Assembly (NCBI GenBank): GCA_937916085.1
Contig: CALGGO010000084.1
Span: 1 to 31,525, forward strand
Origin: an uncultured Prevotellaceae bacterium
GTDB taxonomy: Bacteria; Bacteroidota; Bacteroidia; Bacteroidales; Muribaculaceae
Direction: 5' to 3'
Length of the DNA stretch: 31,525 nucleotides
Part shown: one piece after another, positions 7,644-15,984 of the stretch
Position numbering within the stretch: the first letter of the stretch is position 1
Layout of the letters: every line of letters begins with the position of its first letter
Translations under genes and position numbers: made by a program
Notes under the pieces: model-generated
Seen by the model: the letters and a program-made list of their open reading frames with translations, nothing else
Database searches by the model: none
What the model was told of the DNA's origin: nothing

Positions 7644-8774
7644 ATGGACAATCCCTTCATTATAAAGCCTTACAAGAGCAAAGACTTGTTTTGTGACCGT
7701 GAGCAGGAACTGGAACTAATGCTCCGAAATTGCCTTAATTCCACCGATATGACCCTAATATCTCAACGTCGCTTGGGAAAAACGGGGCTTATTTTGCGCT
7801 TGTTTGATGAGATTAAGGAAAACCACGCCGATATTTCTACTATTTATATTGATATTTTGTCATCAAGAAAAATTGACGATTTCATCAAACTGCTTGCTGA
7901 GGGTGCTCTGCGCTCGTTCAAGCCAAAGACATCAATAGGCGACAAATTTATGGCGTTTATAAAATCTTTGCGACCGCAATTGTCGTTTGACAATATAACT
8001 GGCGAGCCACAGTTGCAACTCACCTATAATACTGCGCAAGAAAAAGAATATACGTTGCGTGGCTTGCTGGAATTTCTTGACCGGCAAGGCACGCACATAG
8101 TGATAGCAATTGATGAGTTCCAGCAAATCAGGGAGTACCCCGAGGAGAATATGGAGGCATTGCTTCGCACTTACATCCAGCACACTCACAATCTCACATT
8201 TATCTTCAGCGGGAGCAAAAGACACTTGATGACCGACATTTTCATTAATGAGAAAAAGCCGTTTTATTCAAGCACTACTTTTGTTTCGCTTGATAAGATA
8301 TCAGTAATAAGCTACTCTACATTTATTAGGCGACTGTTCACTCAGGCAGGGAAAGAAATAAGTGATGAGGCGATAGATTATATCCTCGATTGGACTCGTC
8401 GCCACACCTATTACACTCAGCAACTGTGCCACACTGTCTTTGCCAACGGAGATTCCGAGATTGGCGTTGCCTCGGTTAAAACAGCTTGTAACCAGTTGTT
8501 GGAGCAGGGCGAATACACCTATCTTCAATACCGGCAGATGCTTACTCCCAAGCAATGGAATTTTCTCATTGCTGTAGCCAAAGAAGGAGTAATACACAAA
8601 GCGACATCGGCCGAAATACTCTCAAAATATAAACTTGGCACTCCGTCATCTGTCACTCGTCTAATCGACTCACTGAGGGAGAAAGGGTTGCTCAATGACG
8701 AAGTGAGTCTTGAAGGAACGAGCTATTCGTTGAATGATGTCTTTTTATCTCATTGGTTAGAGCGTCTTTATTGA
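7644..8774 (+). CDS. P-loop ATPase of the archaeal ATPase (PF01637-like) family
   Basis: A 376-residue protein. The N-terminus MDNPFIIKPYKSKDLFCDRE is the usual start of this family, followed by Walker A QRRLGKT (residues 41-47) and Walker B VIAIDEFQ with Asp157-Glu158. FIFSGSKRHLM resembles the sensor segment of STAND-like ATPases. The C-terminal 90 residues look like a winged helix (LTPKQWNFLIAVAKEG through SVTRLIDSLREKGLL). Unlike the other three ATPases in the window it lacks a PD-(D/E)XK-type tail. The ATG at 7644 follows the predicted transcription start by about 15 nt. It is monocistronic, with its own promoter carrying a palindrome at the -33 site. The biological role is unknown. Confidence 0.9.
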   Translation: MDNPFIIKPYKSKDLFCDREQELELMLRNCLNSTDMTLISQRRLGKTGLILRLFDEIKENHADISTIYIDILSSRKIDDFIKLLAEGALRSFKPKTSIGDKFMAFIKSLRPQLSFDNITGEPQLQLTYNTAQEKEYTLRGLLEFLDRQGTHIVIAIDEFQQIREYPEENMEALLRTYIQHTHNLTFIFSGSKRHLMTDIFINEKKPFYSSTTFVSLDKISVISYSTFIRRLFTQAGKEISDEAIDYILDWTRRHTYYTQQLCHTVFANGDSEIGVASVKTACNQLLEQGEYTYLQYRQMLTPKQWNFLIAVAKEGVIHKATSAEILSKYKLGTPSSVTRLIDSLREKGLLNDEVSLEGTSYSLNDVFLSHWLERLY

Positions 8775-8803
8775 TTTTTCCTCAAGGTGCTAATATTCTT
8801 TTA

Positions 8804-9994
8804 TTATGTGTTAAGAGTTTCTACTGCTGCTTTTAGCTGATGCATAGCCTGCTTAAGGAGTTGCCGCGAAGTGCCTACGTTTAGTCGCATGTGGCAATAG
8901 CCTGGAACGCCATAAATCTCGCCGTTGTTGAGCGCTAGATGAGCTTTTTGCGCGAAGAAACGCACCAGTTCGGCATGATCAAGTCCCAATCGCCTGCAGT
9001 CGAGCCACATCAGGAATGATGCTTGTGGCTTGATGGCGTAGATGCTAGGGATGTGTTCTTTACAGAACTGAGCAACGTAGAGCACATTCTGCTCAATATA
9101 TTGCTTGCAAGCCTCGAGCCAAGGCTCGCCATGACGATACCCCACCTCAGTAGCCAGCAGTGCCGTGATATTGGCATTACACAGCTCGTTGACCTCTACC
9201 CATCGATAGAATTCTTGTCGCAATTCTGGGTTCTTGATAACCAGCCATGTGCTTTTTAGTCCTGGTATGTTGAACGTCTTTCCAGGCGATCCACAGGTGA
9301 TGGTCACTGCTGCCGCATCTTCGCTCACGGTCGCCAGCGGGATGTGCTTGTGGCCAAATAGTGTGATGTCGCCGAACACCTCGTCGCTGAAGAGTATCAC
9401 ATTATGGCGTCGAGCCAGAGCGGCAACTTGTTGCAGTTCTTCTTTTTTCCACACGATGCCGATGGGATTCTGTGGGTTGCACACTATCATGAGCTTTGGT
9501 TTCTGCTCAATGAACACCCGCTCTAGGTCATCGAGGTCCATGCGATAGAAATGGTCGCCGGTGGGGACAAGGTTGTTGCGCACCGCCAAGCGTCGGTTCC
9601 CCTCAATCACATCCTTGAAGTCGTAATACACAGGCTCTTGCAGCACCACGCGGTCGCCAGGACGAGTGTAGAAGTTGAGAACCATTCCCAGTGCAGGCAT
9701 TCCGCCAGGCATGAATGTCATTTCTTCACGGCTTATCTCGAAGCCGTTGCGACGGCGTTGCCAGTCGATAATCGATTGCCAATACTCGTCGTAGGGAAGA
9801 GTGTATCCGTAAATGGGATGGTCACCAAACCGCGACACCAATGCCTCACTTATTTCAGGACACACTTCGAAGTCCATGTCGGCAATCCACAGTGGCAACA
9901 AGTCGGTGCTGCCAAAGAGTTCTTGAAGCATTTCTATTTTCTTGCATTGAGTGCCGTGTCGATCAATACATTTGTCAAAATCATAAGTTGTCAT
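8804..9994 (-). CDS. PLP-dependent aminotransferase, MalY/PatB type (probable cystathionine beta-lyase)
   Basis: A 396-residue fold-type I PLP enzyme of the usual MalY/PatB length. WIADMDFEVCPEI near residue 40 is the family's N-terminal signature. CNPQNPIG (172-179), SDEVFGD with Asp204, and GSPGKTFNIPG with Lys239 as the Schiff-base lysine complete the active site. Family members cleave C-S bonds, for example cystathionine to homocysteine, pyruvate and ammonia; some also act as regulators. It is divergent from dapF, separated by 143 bp carrying a -7 element for each direction. It is not the LL-diaminopimelate aminotransferase that might be expected next to dapF, because it lacks that enzyme's N-terminal pattern. 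The C-S lyase role is inferred from family only; a plain aminotransferase is possible. Confidence 0.88.
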   Translation of the reverse strand: MTTYDFDKCIDRHGTQCKKIEMLQELFGSTDLLPLWIADMDFEVCPEISEALVSRFGDHPIYGYTLPYDEYWQSIIDWQRRRNGFEISREEMTFMPGGMPALGMVLNFYTRPGDRVVLQEPVYYDFKDVIEGNRRLAVRNNLVPTGDHFYRMDLDDLERVFIEQKPKLMIVCNPQNPIGIVWKKEELQQVAALARRHNVILFSDEVFGDITLFGHKHIPLATVSEDAAAVTITCGSPGKTFNIPGLKSTWLVIKNPELRQEFYRWVEVNELCNANITALLATEVGYRHGEPWLEACKQYIEQNVLYVAQFCKEHIPSIYAIKPQASFLMWLDCRRLGLDHAELVRFFAQKAHLALNNGEIYGVPGYCHMRLNVGTSRQLLKQAMHQLKAAVETLNT

Positions 9995-10022
9995 AATTCA
10001 TTTTTGTTTAGGTTTAGGCGTG

Positions 10023-10030
10023 CAAAATTA
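10023..10030 (-). promoter_or_regulatory. -7 element for the MalY-type gene
   Basis: Read on the minus strand this is TAATTTTG (TAnnTTTG). It lies 28 bp upstream of the ATG at 9994. No clear TTTG is found at the proper -33 distance. Confidence 0.55.
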
Positions 10031-10105
10031 ATACTTTTTCTATAGAAACAATGATAAAAGCCACTTTTTCCTCTTAAAAATTATGGGCGAGTCAAACTAA
10101 TTGCC

Positions 10106-10113
10106 TAACTTTG
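10106..10113 (+). promoter_or_regulatory. -7 element for dapF
   Basis: TAACTTTG matches TAnnTTTG and lies 24 bp upstream of the dapF ATG. The -33 region is weak. Its position shows that the in-frame upstream start at 10111 would lie within the promoter, so ATG 10138 is used. Confidence 0.6.
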
Positions 10114-10137
10114 TGGGCACAACAAATAGTTTGCGAT

Positions 10138-10956
10138 ATGAAGGATAAAAAGATACATTTTGTGAAGATGCACGGCTTGGGTAACGATTATATCTATGTC
10201 GATACCCAGTTTAACACTATCCCCGACCCGAGCAAGGCATCGAATGAGTGGAGCAAGCCACACACGGGCATTGGCAGCGACGGACTCATTTTGATAGGCC
10301 GCTCGCCTGAGGCAGACTTCACCATGCGCATCATCAACGCCGACGGTCTTGAGGGGCAGATGTGCGGCAATGCCAGCCGGTGCGTCGCAAAGTATGTCTA
10401 TGAGCGTGGCCTCACCCGCAAGACAACCATCAGTCTGCTCACGCGAGCTGGCATCAAGATGCTGTATCTTGACGTTGACGAGAATGACAAGGTGCAGAGC
10501 GTGGCCGTCGATCTAATGGAGCCTGTGCTGGAGGATTCGGAGCAATTCTTGGTAGATGGAGAGCCTTTGCCCGAGGGCGTGTTTGTGTCGATAGGAAATC
10601 CTAATTATGTGATTTTTGTCGATGATGTTGAGGCTGTCGATCTAGCGAAGGTGGGTCCTGGACTGGAGTTTCACTCGCGCTTCCCGCAGCGGTGCAACAT
10701 CGAATTTGCGCAGGTGATTAGCCCCAATGAGATCAGGATGCGAGTGTGGGAGCGTGGCAGCGGCATCACTATGGCGTGCGGCACAGGAGCCAGCGCCACA
10801 CTGGTGGCAGCGGCACTCACGCGACGCACCGCTCGCAAGGCAACGGTTATAATGGACGGCGGCTCACTCGAAATAGAGTGGCGCGAGAGCGACAACCACA
10901 TCTACATGCGAGGTCCCGCCACCGAAGTGTTTGAGGGCGACATCGAACTACCTTGA
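10138..10956 (+). CDS. dapF: Diaminopimelate epimerase
   Basis: A 272-residue cytosolic enzyme that interconverts LL- and meso-diaminopimelate for lysine and peptidoglycan synthesis. The start MKDKKIHFVKMHGLGNDYI carries the family's KMHGLGND motif. The two catalytic cysteines are visible: Cys76 in QMCGNASR and Cys214 in MACGTGASAT. HTGIGSDGLI and the paired GNPNYVIF segment are also typical, and the length is normal. The ATG at 10138 is chosen over an upstream start because it begins the conserved N-terminus and follows the -7 element by 24 bp. The stop TGA is followed immediately by a 7-bp tandem repeat tract. It stands alone, divergent from the MalY-type gene and convergent with dnaX. Confidence 0.97.
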   Translation: MKDKKIHFVKMHGLGNDYIYVDTQFNTIPDPSKASNEWSKPHTGIGSDGLILIGRSPEADFTMRIINADGLEGQMCGNASRCVAKYVYERGLTRKTTISLLTRAGIKMLYLDVDENDKVQSVAVDLMEPVLEDSEQFLVDGEPLPEGVFVSIGNPNYVIFVDDVEAVDLAKVGPGLEFHSRFPQRCNIEFAQVISPNEIRMRVWERGSGITMACGTGASATLVAAALTRRTARKATVIMDGGSLEIEWRESDNHIYMRGPATEVFEGDIELP

Positions 10957-10957
10957 T

Positions 10958-11013
10958 AGTTCACAGTTCATAGTTCACAGTTCATAGTTCACAGTTCATA
11001 GTTCATAGTTGAT
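10958..11013. repeat. 7-bp tandem repeat (AGTTCAY), 8 units
   Basis: Three copies of the 14-mer AGTTCACAGTTCAT are followed by AGTTCAT and AGTTGAT. The tract starts 1 bp after the dapF stop codon. Confidence 0.9.
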
Positions 11014-11027
11014 AGCTCACATTTCAC

Positions 11028-11049
11028 GTCGCCTCATTGTTGTGGCGAC
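11028..11049. terminator. Small hairpin between convergent dapF and dnaX
   Basis: GTCGCC, a 10-nt loop, then GGCGAC form a 6-bp GC-rich stem between the two convergent genes. It lacks a strong T run, so terminator function is only possible. Confidence 0.4.
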
Positions 11050-11050
11050 T

Positions 11051-11085
11051 TAATTGTGCATTCTGAATTGTGCATTCTGCATTAG
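11051..11085 (-). repeat. AATGCA-type tract at the dnaX stop codon
   Basis: On the minus strand AATGCA and AATGCACAATTCAG units follow directly from the dnaX stop codon TAA. Similar tracts follow the M48 gene (19637-19685) and the epimerase gene (23890-23925). Confidence 0.75.
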
Positions 11086-12842
11086 TTAAGCGTTAGCTTG
11101 AAATCGTCTATCATCTTGTTGAACTCGGGGTTGCGCTGGCGCATGTCGGCGACAATCTCGCGGTCGGTCTTTGCCATCGTAGAGACTCCCTTTGGCGAAA
11201 TCTTGGTTTCAAGGGCTACCATGTCGTTGCCCACTTCGTTGCGCAGGAATTGGAGCAACTTAGTCATATTGCTATTGATGGCTTCGACCTGTGCAGTGTT
11301 CTCTACTTCAATAAGATAGGTGGTGTCGTTGATCTTTTGAGGCAATGAGTTGCGCATGGCGCTGAGCAAGATTATCTCGCCTGGATTTTGCTCCATGTAA
11401 TGTTTCCAAGCCTCAACAAGTTGCTCGGCAGTAAACTGGGTGGTGTGACTGGGCGCGGCAGCTTTAGGGGCATCGCTGGCGGCAGTGGCTTGAGGTTGTT
11501 TATTGATAAGTATGCGCGGAGCGGTGGCTACGGGCTTAGGGGTTGCAGCAGGTTGGGAGGGGGTTGAAAATTGCGGTTTTGGCTGTGTGGGAGCTGATGC
11601 CTGAGCTTGTGCCGCTGGTTGAGCGGGGGCTTGCTGTGCCACAGGCTGTGGTGTGGCGGGAGCTGGAGCAGCTTGTGTTTGTGCAGCGGTGGGCGCAGCA
11701 GTTATCTTCTGCACTCGTGGTTGCGGTGGCTGCTGCACTGGCGTGCCGCCAATGAGCTGGCACAGCTTGATGAGCGTGAGCTCTACCACAAACTGCTTGT
11801 TGCTGGTCTCGCGGTATTGCAAGTCGCAGCTGTTGCACAGGTCCATCGCCATATAGAAGAAGCGGTTGTTGAACTTTGATGCCTGTTTCACATGGCGCTG
11901 GGCGATGTCGTTGTTCATCTCCAGCAGACCCACCGTCTGTGGCGTGCTGGCTACCATCAGGTCACGCAAGTGTTGGGCAAGGCCGTTGATAAAGAACAGC
12001 GAGTCAAAGCCTTTGTCCCTGATTTCCTTGTAGATGAGCAGCGATTGCGGCACGTCGCCAGTGAGGAATGCCTCGTCAAGGCGGAAGTAGTAGTCGTAGT
12101 CGAGAACGTTGAGGTTTTCGATGGCGGCCTGATAGGTGATGTTGCCCTCGCTTGAGGCAAGCACCTGGTCAAAAATCGACAGGGCGTCGCGCATCGCGCC
12201 ATCGGCCTTCTGCGCTATCACGTTCAACGCCGACGACTCGGCGGTCACTCCCTTGTCCTGGCAGATATATTGCAGCTGCTCCACGATGTCGGGCACCGTG
12301 ATGCGCGCGAAGTCGTAGATCTGGCATCGCGACAGGATGGTGGGGATAATCTTCTGCTTCTCGGTGGTGGCGAGAATGAAAATGGCGTAGTGAGGCGGTT
12401 CCTCTAGGGTCTTCAGGAACGCGTTGAACGCAGCCTGCGACAGCATGTGAACCTCGTCGATGATAAACACGCGGTAGCGGCCTATCTGGGGTGGCACAAG
12501 CACCTGTTCAGTGAGGTTGCGGATGTCTTCCACCGAGTTGTTGCTCGCCGCGTCAAGCTCCAGGATGTTGTAGGAGCGCTGCTCGTTGAACGCTTGGCAC
12601 GACTCGCACTCGTTGCATGGCTCGCCGTCGGCTCCCAGATGCTCGCAGTTGATAGCCTTCGCAAAGATGCGCGCGCAGGTGGTCTTGCCCACGCCGCGAG
12701 GTCCGCAAAACAGGTAGGCGTGCGCCAGCTGCTCATTCTTGATGGCGGTCTTAAGGGTGTGAGTGAGAGCCTTCTGGCCCACCACAGTAGAAAAACTCGC
12801 TGGACGATACTTCCGCGCCGATACTATATAATTCTCGCTCAT
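11082..12842 (-). CDS. dnaX: DNA polymerase III subunit gamma/tau
   Basis: A 586-residue clamp-loader ATPase that loads the sliding clamp and, as tau, links polymerase cores. The start MSENYIVSARKYRP is the family N-terminus; an in-frame ATG 90 bp upstream lies beyond the -7 site and is not used. Walker A GPRGVGKT is at 47-54, the zinc-binding cysteines at 66, 76, 79 and 82, and Walker B plus sensor region at IIDEVHMLSQAAFNAFLKTLEEPP from about residue 127. A Pro/Ala/Gln-rich linker at roughly 390-480 separates the ATPase core from the C-terminal domain. No obvious A-rich slippery heptamer was seen, so a frameshifted gamma form is not supported. A -7 element lies at 12869-12876. Confidence 0.97.
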   Translation of the reverse strand: MSENYIVSARKYRPASFSTVVGQKALTHTLKTAIKNEQLAHAYLFCGPRGVGKTTCARIFAKAINCEHLGADGEPCNECESCQAFNEQRSYNILELDAASNNSVEDIRNLTEQVLVPPQIGRYRVFIIDEVHMLSQAAFNAFLKTLEEPPHYAIFILATTEKQKIIPTILSRCQIYDFARITVPDIVEQLQYICQDKGVTAESSALNVIAQKADGAMRDALSIFDQVLASSEGNITYQAAIENLNVLDYDYYFRLDEAFLTGDVPQSLLIYKEIRDKGFDSLFFINGLAQHLRDLMVASTPQTVGLLEMNNDIAQRHVKQASKFNNRFFYMAMDLCNSCDLQYRETSNKQFVVELTLIKLCQLIGGTPVQQPPQPRVQKITAAPTAAQTQAAPAPATPQPVAQQAPAQPAAQAQASAPTQPKPQFSTPSQPAATPKPVATAPRILINKQPQATAASDAPKAAAPSHTTQFTAEQLVEAWKHYMEQNPGEIILLSAMRNSLPQKINDTTYLIEVENTAQVEAINSNMTKLLQFLRNEVGNDMVALETKISPKGVSTMAKTDREIVADMRQRNPEFNKMIDDFKLTLN

Positions 12843-12868
12843 GATATGCAGGTTTTTATAATCGCTCA

Positions 12869-12876
12869 CAAAGATA
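12869..12876 (-). promoter_or_regulatory. -7 element for dnaX
   Basis: TATCTTTG on the minus strand, 27 bp upstream of the dnaX ATG. No good TTTG lies at the -33 distance. Confidence 0.6.
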
Positions 12877-12962
12877 CTACTTTTACCGCAATTTTTCAGC
12901 ACCTCACCATTTTTTTTGAAAAAATGAGACAAAAGTGTAGTTCACATATTTTCAGAAAACGC

Positions 12963-13057
12963 TTAAATCAGCCAAAAGTTATATTTTTGCCAATTTTTGG
13001 CTGATTATTGAATATATTAAATCAGCCAAAACTATGTTTTTTTACCCACTTTTGGCT
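12963..13057. repeat. Tandem inverted repeats (TTAAATCAGCCAAAA) upstream of the third ATPase gene
   Basis: The 15-mer TTAAATCAGCCAAAA occurs exactly at 12963-12977 and 13017-13031. Each copy is followed by its inverted partner: TTTTGGCTGATT at 12995-13006 (12-bp arms) and TTTTGGCT at 13050-13057 (8-bp arms). The first right arm also forms GCCAA-TTT-TTGGC at 12989-13001. The pair lies between the dnaX and ATPase promoters, a typical place for operators. Confidence 0.85.
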
Positions 13058-13074
13058 AAAAAGTGAGCTTTTAT

Positions 13075-13105
13075 TTTGGAAATTCCCATAATAATATTAT
13101 ATTTG
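13075..13105 (+). promoter_or_regulatory. Bacteroides-type promoter for the third ATPase gene
   Basis: TTTG at 13075-13078, a 19-bp spacer and TATATTTG at 13098-13105 match the consensus. The -33 element starts 18 bp after the last inverted-repeat arm. Confidence 0.75.
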
Positions 13106-13135
13106 TGGCCTAAAACACAACAAAATACTGCAATT

Positions 13136-14569
13136 ATGGAGAAACTTATTGGAAGAGACAGAGAAATAGCTGAACTTGAGAGGTGTTTCGTGTCGGAGCG
13201 TTCCGAATTTGTCGTAGTGTCGGGACGCAGGAGAATAGGAAAAACGTTTCTTGTAAATAACGCATTAAATGATAGGATAACCTTTTCGTATATTGGTTCG
13301 CACAAATCGCCAAAAGCGCGGCAACTTAGGAGATTTGCCCAGGTAATGGTAAAGGCTGGGATTTGTGATGTCTTGCCTCAATTGCAGTCATGGTACGACG
13401 CATTTGATGTACTTGAAACTATGCTGCCTAGGATGTCGACGAAAAAGAAGGTTATATTCTTTGACGAGATGCCATGGATTGACTCTCCTGGAAGAGAATT
13501 TGTCGCAGCGTTGGAGGACTTTTGGAACGGATGGGCCTCACTGCGAGATGACATTATGCTCGTGGCTTGCGGCTCGGCAACGTCATGGCTTGTAGATCAC
13601 CTGATATATAATCAGGGCGGGCTCCACAACCGTGTGACATCGCGCATCTCGTTGCAGCCGTTCAGTCTCAACGAGTGCAAGCAATATGTCGAGAGCAAAA
13701 ATGGCACGTGGGACAACTACCTAATCACACAAATGTATATGTATATAGGTGGGGTGCCATTTTATTGGAGTCTTTTAGACCTTTCAAAAGGAATAACTGA
13801 AAATGTTGATGCTCTCTTTTTCATGCCTGGAGCCAAACTGCAAGGAGAATTTGATGAATTATATCAGGTGCTTTTCAATAATTTCAACGATTATGTTGCA
13901 ATAATGCGGTTGTTGGCTACTCACCGTGAAGGGCTCACAAGGCAGCAGATAGTAGATGGTATTGGGGCATCAGGTGGTACGTTGAGCAAGCGATTAATGA
14001 ATCTCGAACGATGCAATTTTGTGATGACCCAAACTCCAACAGGTAAAAAACGCAATGGCACTATTTATCGCGCTTGCGATTTCTACACGCTTTTTTATCT
14101 GCGTTTTATAGAGCCAGAGCATCAGTTCGTTAAACATTACTGGAACTCAAAGAGCGCATCACAAAGTGTTGCCATCTGGCAAGGGCTCACTTTTGAACTT
14201 ATTGGAATGATGCACATTGATCAAATAAGAATGGCATTGGGAATATATGGTATAAACATTCGCTGCTCGGCGTGGCGGTCTAGCGATATTTCTGAAACAG
14301 AGAAGAAAACACAAATCGATCTAGTGATAGAACGTGCTGACCATGTGACTCACTTGTGCGAGTTCAAATTCTCGCAGGGTGAATTTGTGATAACTTCTAG
14401 TTATGCACAGAAGCTTAGGGAGCGAATAGAAATCTTTCGCAGCCAGTCTAAAACTCGTGACTCGTTGCTCATTACGTTCGTCACCCCATTTGGAGTGCAA
14501 AAAGGCAAGAACTACTCTGTGGTGCAAAGCAATATCACCCTCGACCAACTGTTCTGGAAAACTTGGTAA
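13136..14569 (+). CDS. P-loop ATPase (PF01637-like) with DUF234/PD-(D/E)XK-like C-terminus
   Basis: A 478-residue protein. MEKLIGRDREIAELE is the family start and supports ATG 13136, about 30 bp after the -7 element, over an upstream in-frame ATG at 13076 inside the promoter. Walker A GRRRIGKT is at 30-37 and Walker B VIFFDEMPWID carries Asp110-Glu111. LVACGSATSW and NRVTSRISLQPFS are typical of this ATPase branch. A winged-helix-like middle (GLTRQQIVDGIGASGGTLSKRL) precedes a DUF234-type C-terminus with nuclease-like residues Asp395 (QIDLVIE) and Glu409/Lys411 (CEFKFS). It is monocistronic behind a tandem inverted repeat and ends at a strong terminator. It looks AT-richer than dnaX. Role unknown. 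Confidence 0.9.
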   Translation: MEKLIGRDREIAELERCFVSERSEFVVVSGRRRIGKTFLVNNALNDRITFSYIGSHKSPKARQLRRFAQVMVKAGICDVLPQLQSWYDAFDVLETMLPRMSTKKKVIFFDEMPWIDSPGREFVAALEDFWNGWASLRDDIMLVACGSATSWLVDHLIYNQGGLHNRVTSRISLQPFSLNECKQYVESKNGTWDNYLITQMYMYIGGVPFYWSLLDLSKGITENVDALFFMPGAKLQGEFDELYQVLFNNFNDYVAIMRLLATHREGLTRQQIVDGIGASGGTLSKRLMNLERCNFVMTQTPTGKKRNGTIYRACDFYTLFYLRFIEPEHQFVKHYWNSKSASQSVAIWQGLTFELIGMMHIDQIRMALGIYGINIRCSAWRSSDISETEKKTQIDLVIERADHVTHLCEFKFSQGEFVITSSYAQKLRERIEIFRSQSKTRDSLLITFVTPFGVQKGKNYSVVQSNITLDQLFWKTW

Positions 14570-14655
14570 AGTGCCATTATCCCGATTCGGGATTATTTCA
14601 ATAATATTGTCCCTTGCTGTATCTTTTACGTCTTGTTTTTGATTTGAAAAAAGAA

Positions 14656-14689
14656 AAAACTACCCTGCCGGATGGAGCAGGGTAGTTTT
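14656..14689. terminator. Bidirectional terminator between convergent genes
   Basis: AAAACTACCCTGC, an 8-nt loop, then GCAGGGTAGTTTT form a perfect 13-bp stem. The A and T ends serve both the ATPase gene and the minus-strand barrel gene that ends at 14707. Confidence 0.93.
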
Positions 14690-14706
14690 AAATGCTTGCG
14701 GCAGGT

Positions 14707-15603
14707 TTATCTTCCGGCGAAGCCTACGCCGCGCAGGACGATGCCCAATGTCCAGCGGTTTTTGATTTCGGGACCGAAGCCGGTTTTGAATACTGATTGA
14801 GGCTCATAGCGGAAGTAGGCTCCCAGCCCTTTCCAGCTTACCATCACGATGCCGTCGACCGAGAATTTGCGCTGATAGAGTCCGTGAGTAGTGACGCTGT
14901 AGTTGTTCACGCCGTCGCGGTAGGAGGTGTTGAAATCGGCATAGAAGTTCCAATTGAAGATTGGTCCTACGGTGATGTCCCAGTGTTTGCCCAAATACTG
15001 ATTGAACAACAGCGGGAACTGCATCGAACGTACCAATAGCGAAGTGCGGAGATTCTGTGCCTCTCCACCAAGAGCGCCAAGTCCAACGACTCCATCGTCG
15101 CCGCGGCTCCAAATGTAAGGCTTGTTCAGGCCATAGCGTGCCCAGTTGAAACCCATACCAATGGAGAGTCGGGTGCGGTTGAGATTCACACCAAGTCCGA
15201 TAAGGTTGAGAATACCAATATCGTACCTTGAACGCTTGATGATATCGCGGTTGTCCTGCTCAACGCTGTTGCCTCCAAATCCTATGTAAAGGTCGCTCGT
15301 GAACACCTCAAAGCTGCGTTTAGAACGGGTACTGTCGCACCTGCCAAACTTGTAGCTGAGCGGATGGTTCTCGGTCTGATTGGTGACGAAGCCTTTGCTG
15401 CTCGGCTTGGCGCGATACTCATACTTGTAGTCCTTGTCACGGTAGGCGCCATTGACGTTGACCACTACCTGGTCTCCGTCCTCGGCAATCACTACTTGAT
15501 TGGGCTTGTCAATCACTTTCACTGTGTCGATTTTGCTGGTCTCTTGCGCCAGCATCAGCAGTGGCAATAACATTATCGCCAAAAGTAAAAATCTGAGATT
15601 CAT
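14707..15603 (-). CDS. Probable outer membrane beta-barrel protein
   Basis: A 298-residue protein beginning MNLRFLLLAIMLLPLLMLAQ, a signal peptide with cleavage likely after the Ala before QETSK. The start ATG at 15603 is preferred to the upstream in-frame start at 15660 because it begins this signal peptide. About 80 polar residues follow, then alternating aromatic/hydrophobic strands with glycines (DLYIGFGG, LSIGMGFNWARYG, WDITVGPIFNWNFYADF, GLGAYFRYEP), as in small PorT/OmpW-like barrels. It ends in GVGFAGR rather than an aromatic residue, so BAM recognition may be atypical. Substrate and role are unknown. It shares the terminator at 14656-14689 with the convergent ATPase gene; no clear promoter was found. 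Confidence 0.8.
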   Translation of the reverse strand: MNLRFLLLAIMLLPLLMLAQETSKIDTVKVIDKPNQVVIAEDGDQVVVNVNGAYRDKDYKYEYRAKPSSKGFVTNQTENHPLSYKFGRCDSTRSKRSFEVFTSDLYIGFGGNSVEQDNRDIIKRSRYDIGILNLIGLGVNLNRTRLSIGMGFNWARYGLNKPYIWSRGDDGVVGLGALGGEAQNLRTSLLVRSMQFPLLFNQYLGKHWDITVGPIFNWNFYADFNTSYRDGVNNYSVTTHGLYQRKFSVDGIVMVSWKGLGAYFRYEPQSVFKTGFGPEIKNRWTLGIVLRGVGFAGR

Positions 15604-15683
15604 AGTTTTATAGATTTTAGTTTTTAGTTTTATGTTCTTTGAACAAGCTGACGCTTGCAATTCTTGGACACGACCGACGTATC

Positions 15684-15770
15684 ACTTAAAAACTTAACAC
15701 TTATCACTTAAAACTTAACACTTAAAACTTAACACTTAAAACTTAACACTTAAAACTTAACACTTATTAC
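15684..15770. repeat. 14-bp tandem repeat (CTTAAAACTTAACA), about 5 units
   Basis: CTTAAAACTTAACA is repeated in tandem with minor variation. The tract ends exactly at the stop codon of the XRE regulator gene (TTA at 15771 on the plus strand). Confidence 0.9.
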
Positions 15771-15971
15771 TTATGGTCTGTATTCCAGGATGTCGCCTGG
15801 GGTGCAGTCGAGGGCGCGGCAGATGGCGTCGAGGGTAGAGAGGCGCACCGCCTTCGCCTTGCCGTTTTTCAGGATGGAGAGGTTGGCGAGAGTTATGCCC
15901 ACCTTCTCGCTAAGCTCGTTGAGCGACATTTTGCGCTTTGCCATCATTACATCAAGATTTACTACTATCAT
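15771..15971 (-). CDS. Small XRE/Cro-type HTH transcriptional regulator
   Basis: A 66-residue protein from the ATG at 15971 (MIVVNLDVMMAKRKMSLNEL); an in-frame Met 9 bp upstream is less likely. It is a single helix-turn-helix of the HTH_26/YozG-like type: MSLNELSEKVGITLANLSIL forms the first helices, then NGKAKAVRLSTLDAICRALDC, and a short PGDILEYRP tail. The gene starts 13 bp after the DUF2975 stop, so the two are co-transcribed. This pairing of a tiny HTH with a DUF2975 membrane protein recurs widely in Bacteroidota and Firmicutes; the regulator is presumed to control its own operon. A palindrome in the operon promoter is the candidate site. Confidence 0.9.
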   Translation of the reverse strand: MIVVNLDVMMAKRKMSLNELSEKVGITLANLSILKNGKAKAVRLSTLDAICRALDCTPGDILEYRP

Positions 15972-15984
15972 AGTGCACAAAGAT

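Noticed and set aside
11082..12842. Programmed frameshift in dnaX
   Set aside because: No A-rich slippery heptamer with following hairpin was found in the frame.
15684..15770. CRISPR array
   Set aside because: The units are contiguous 14-mers without spacers; no cas genes are present.
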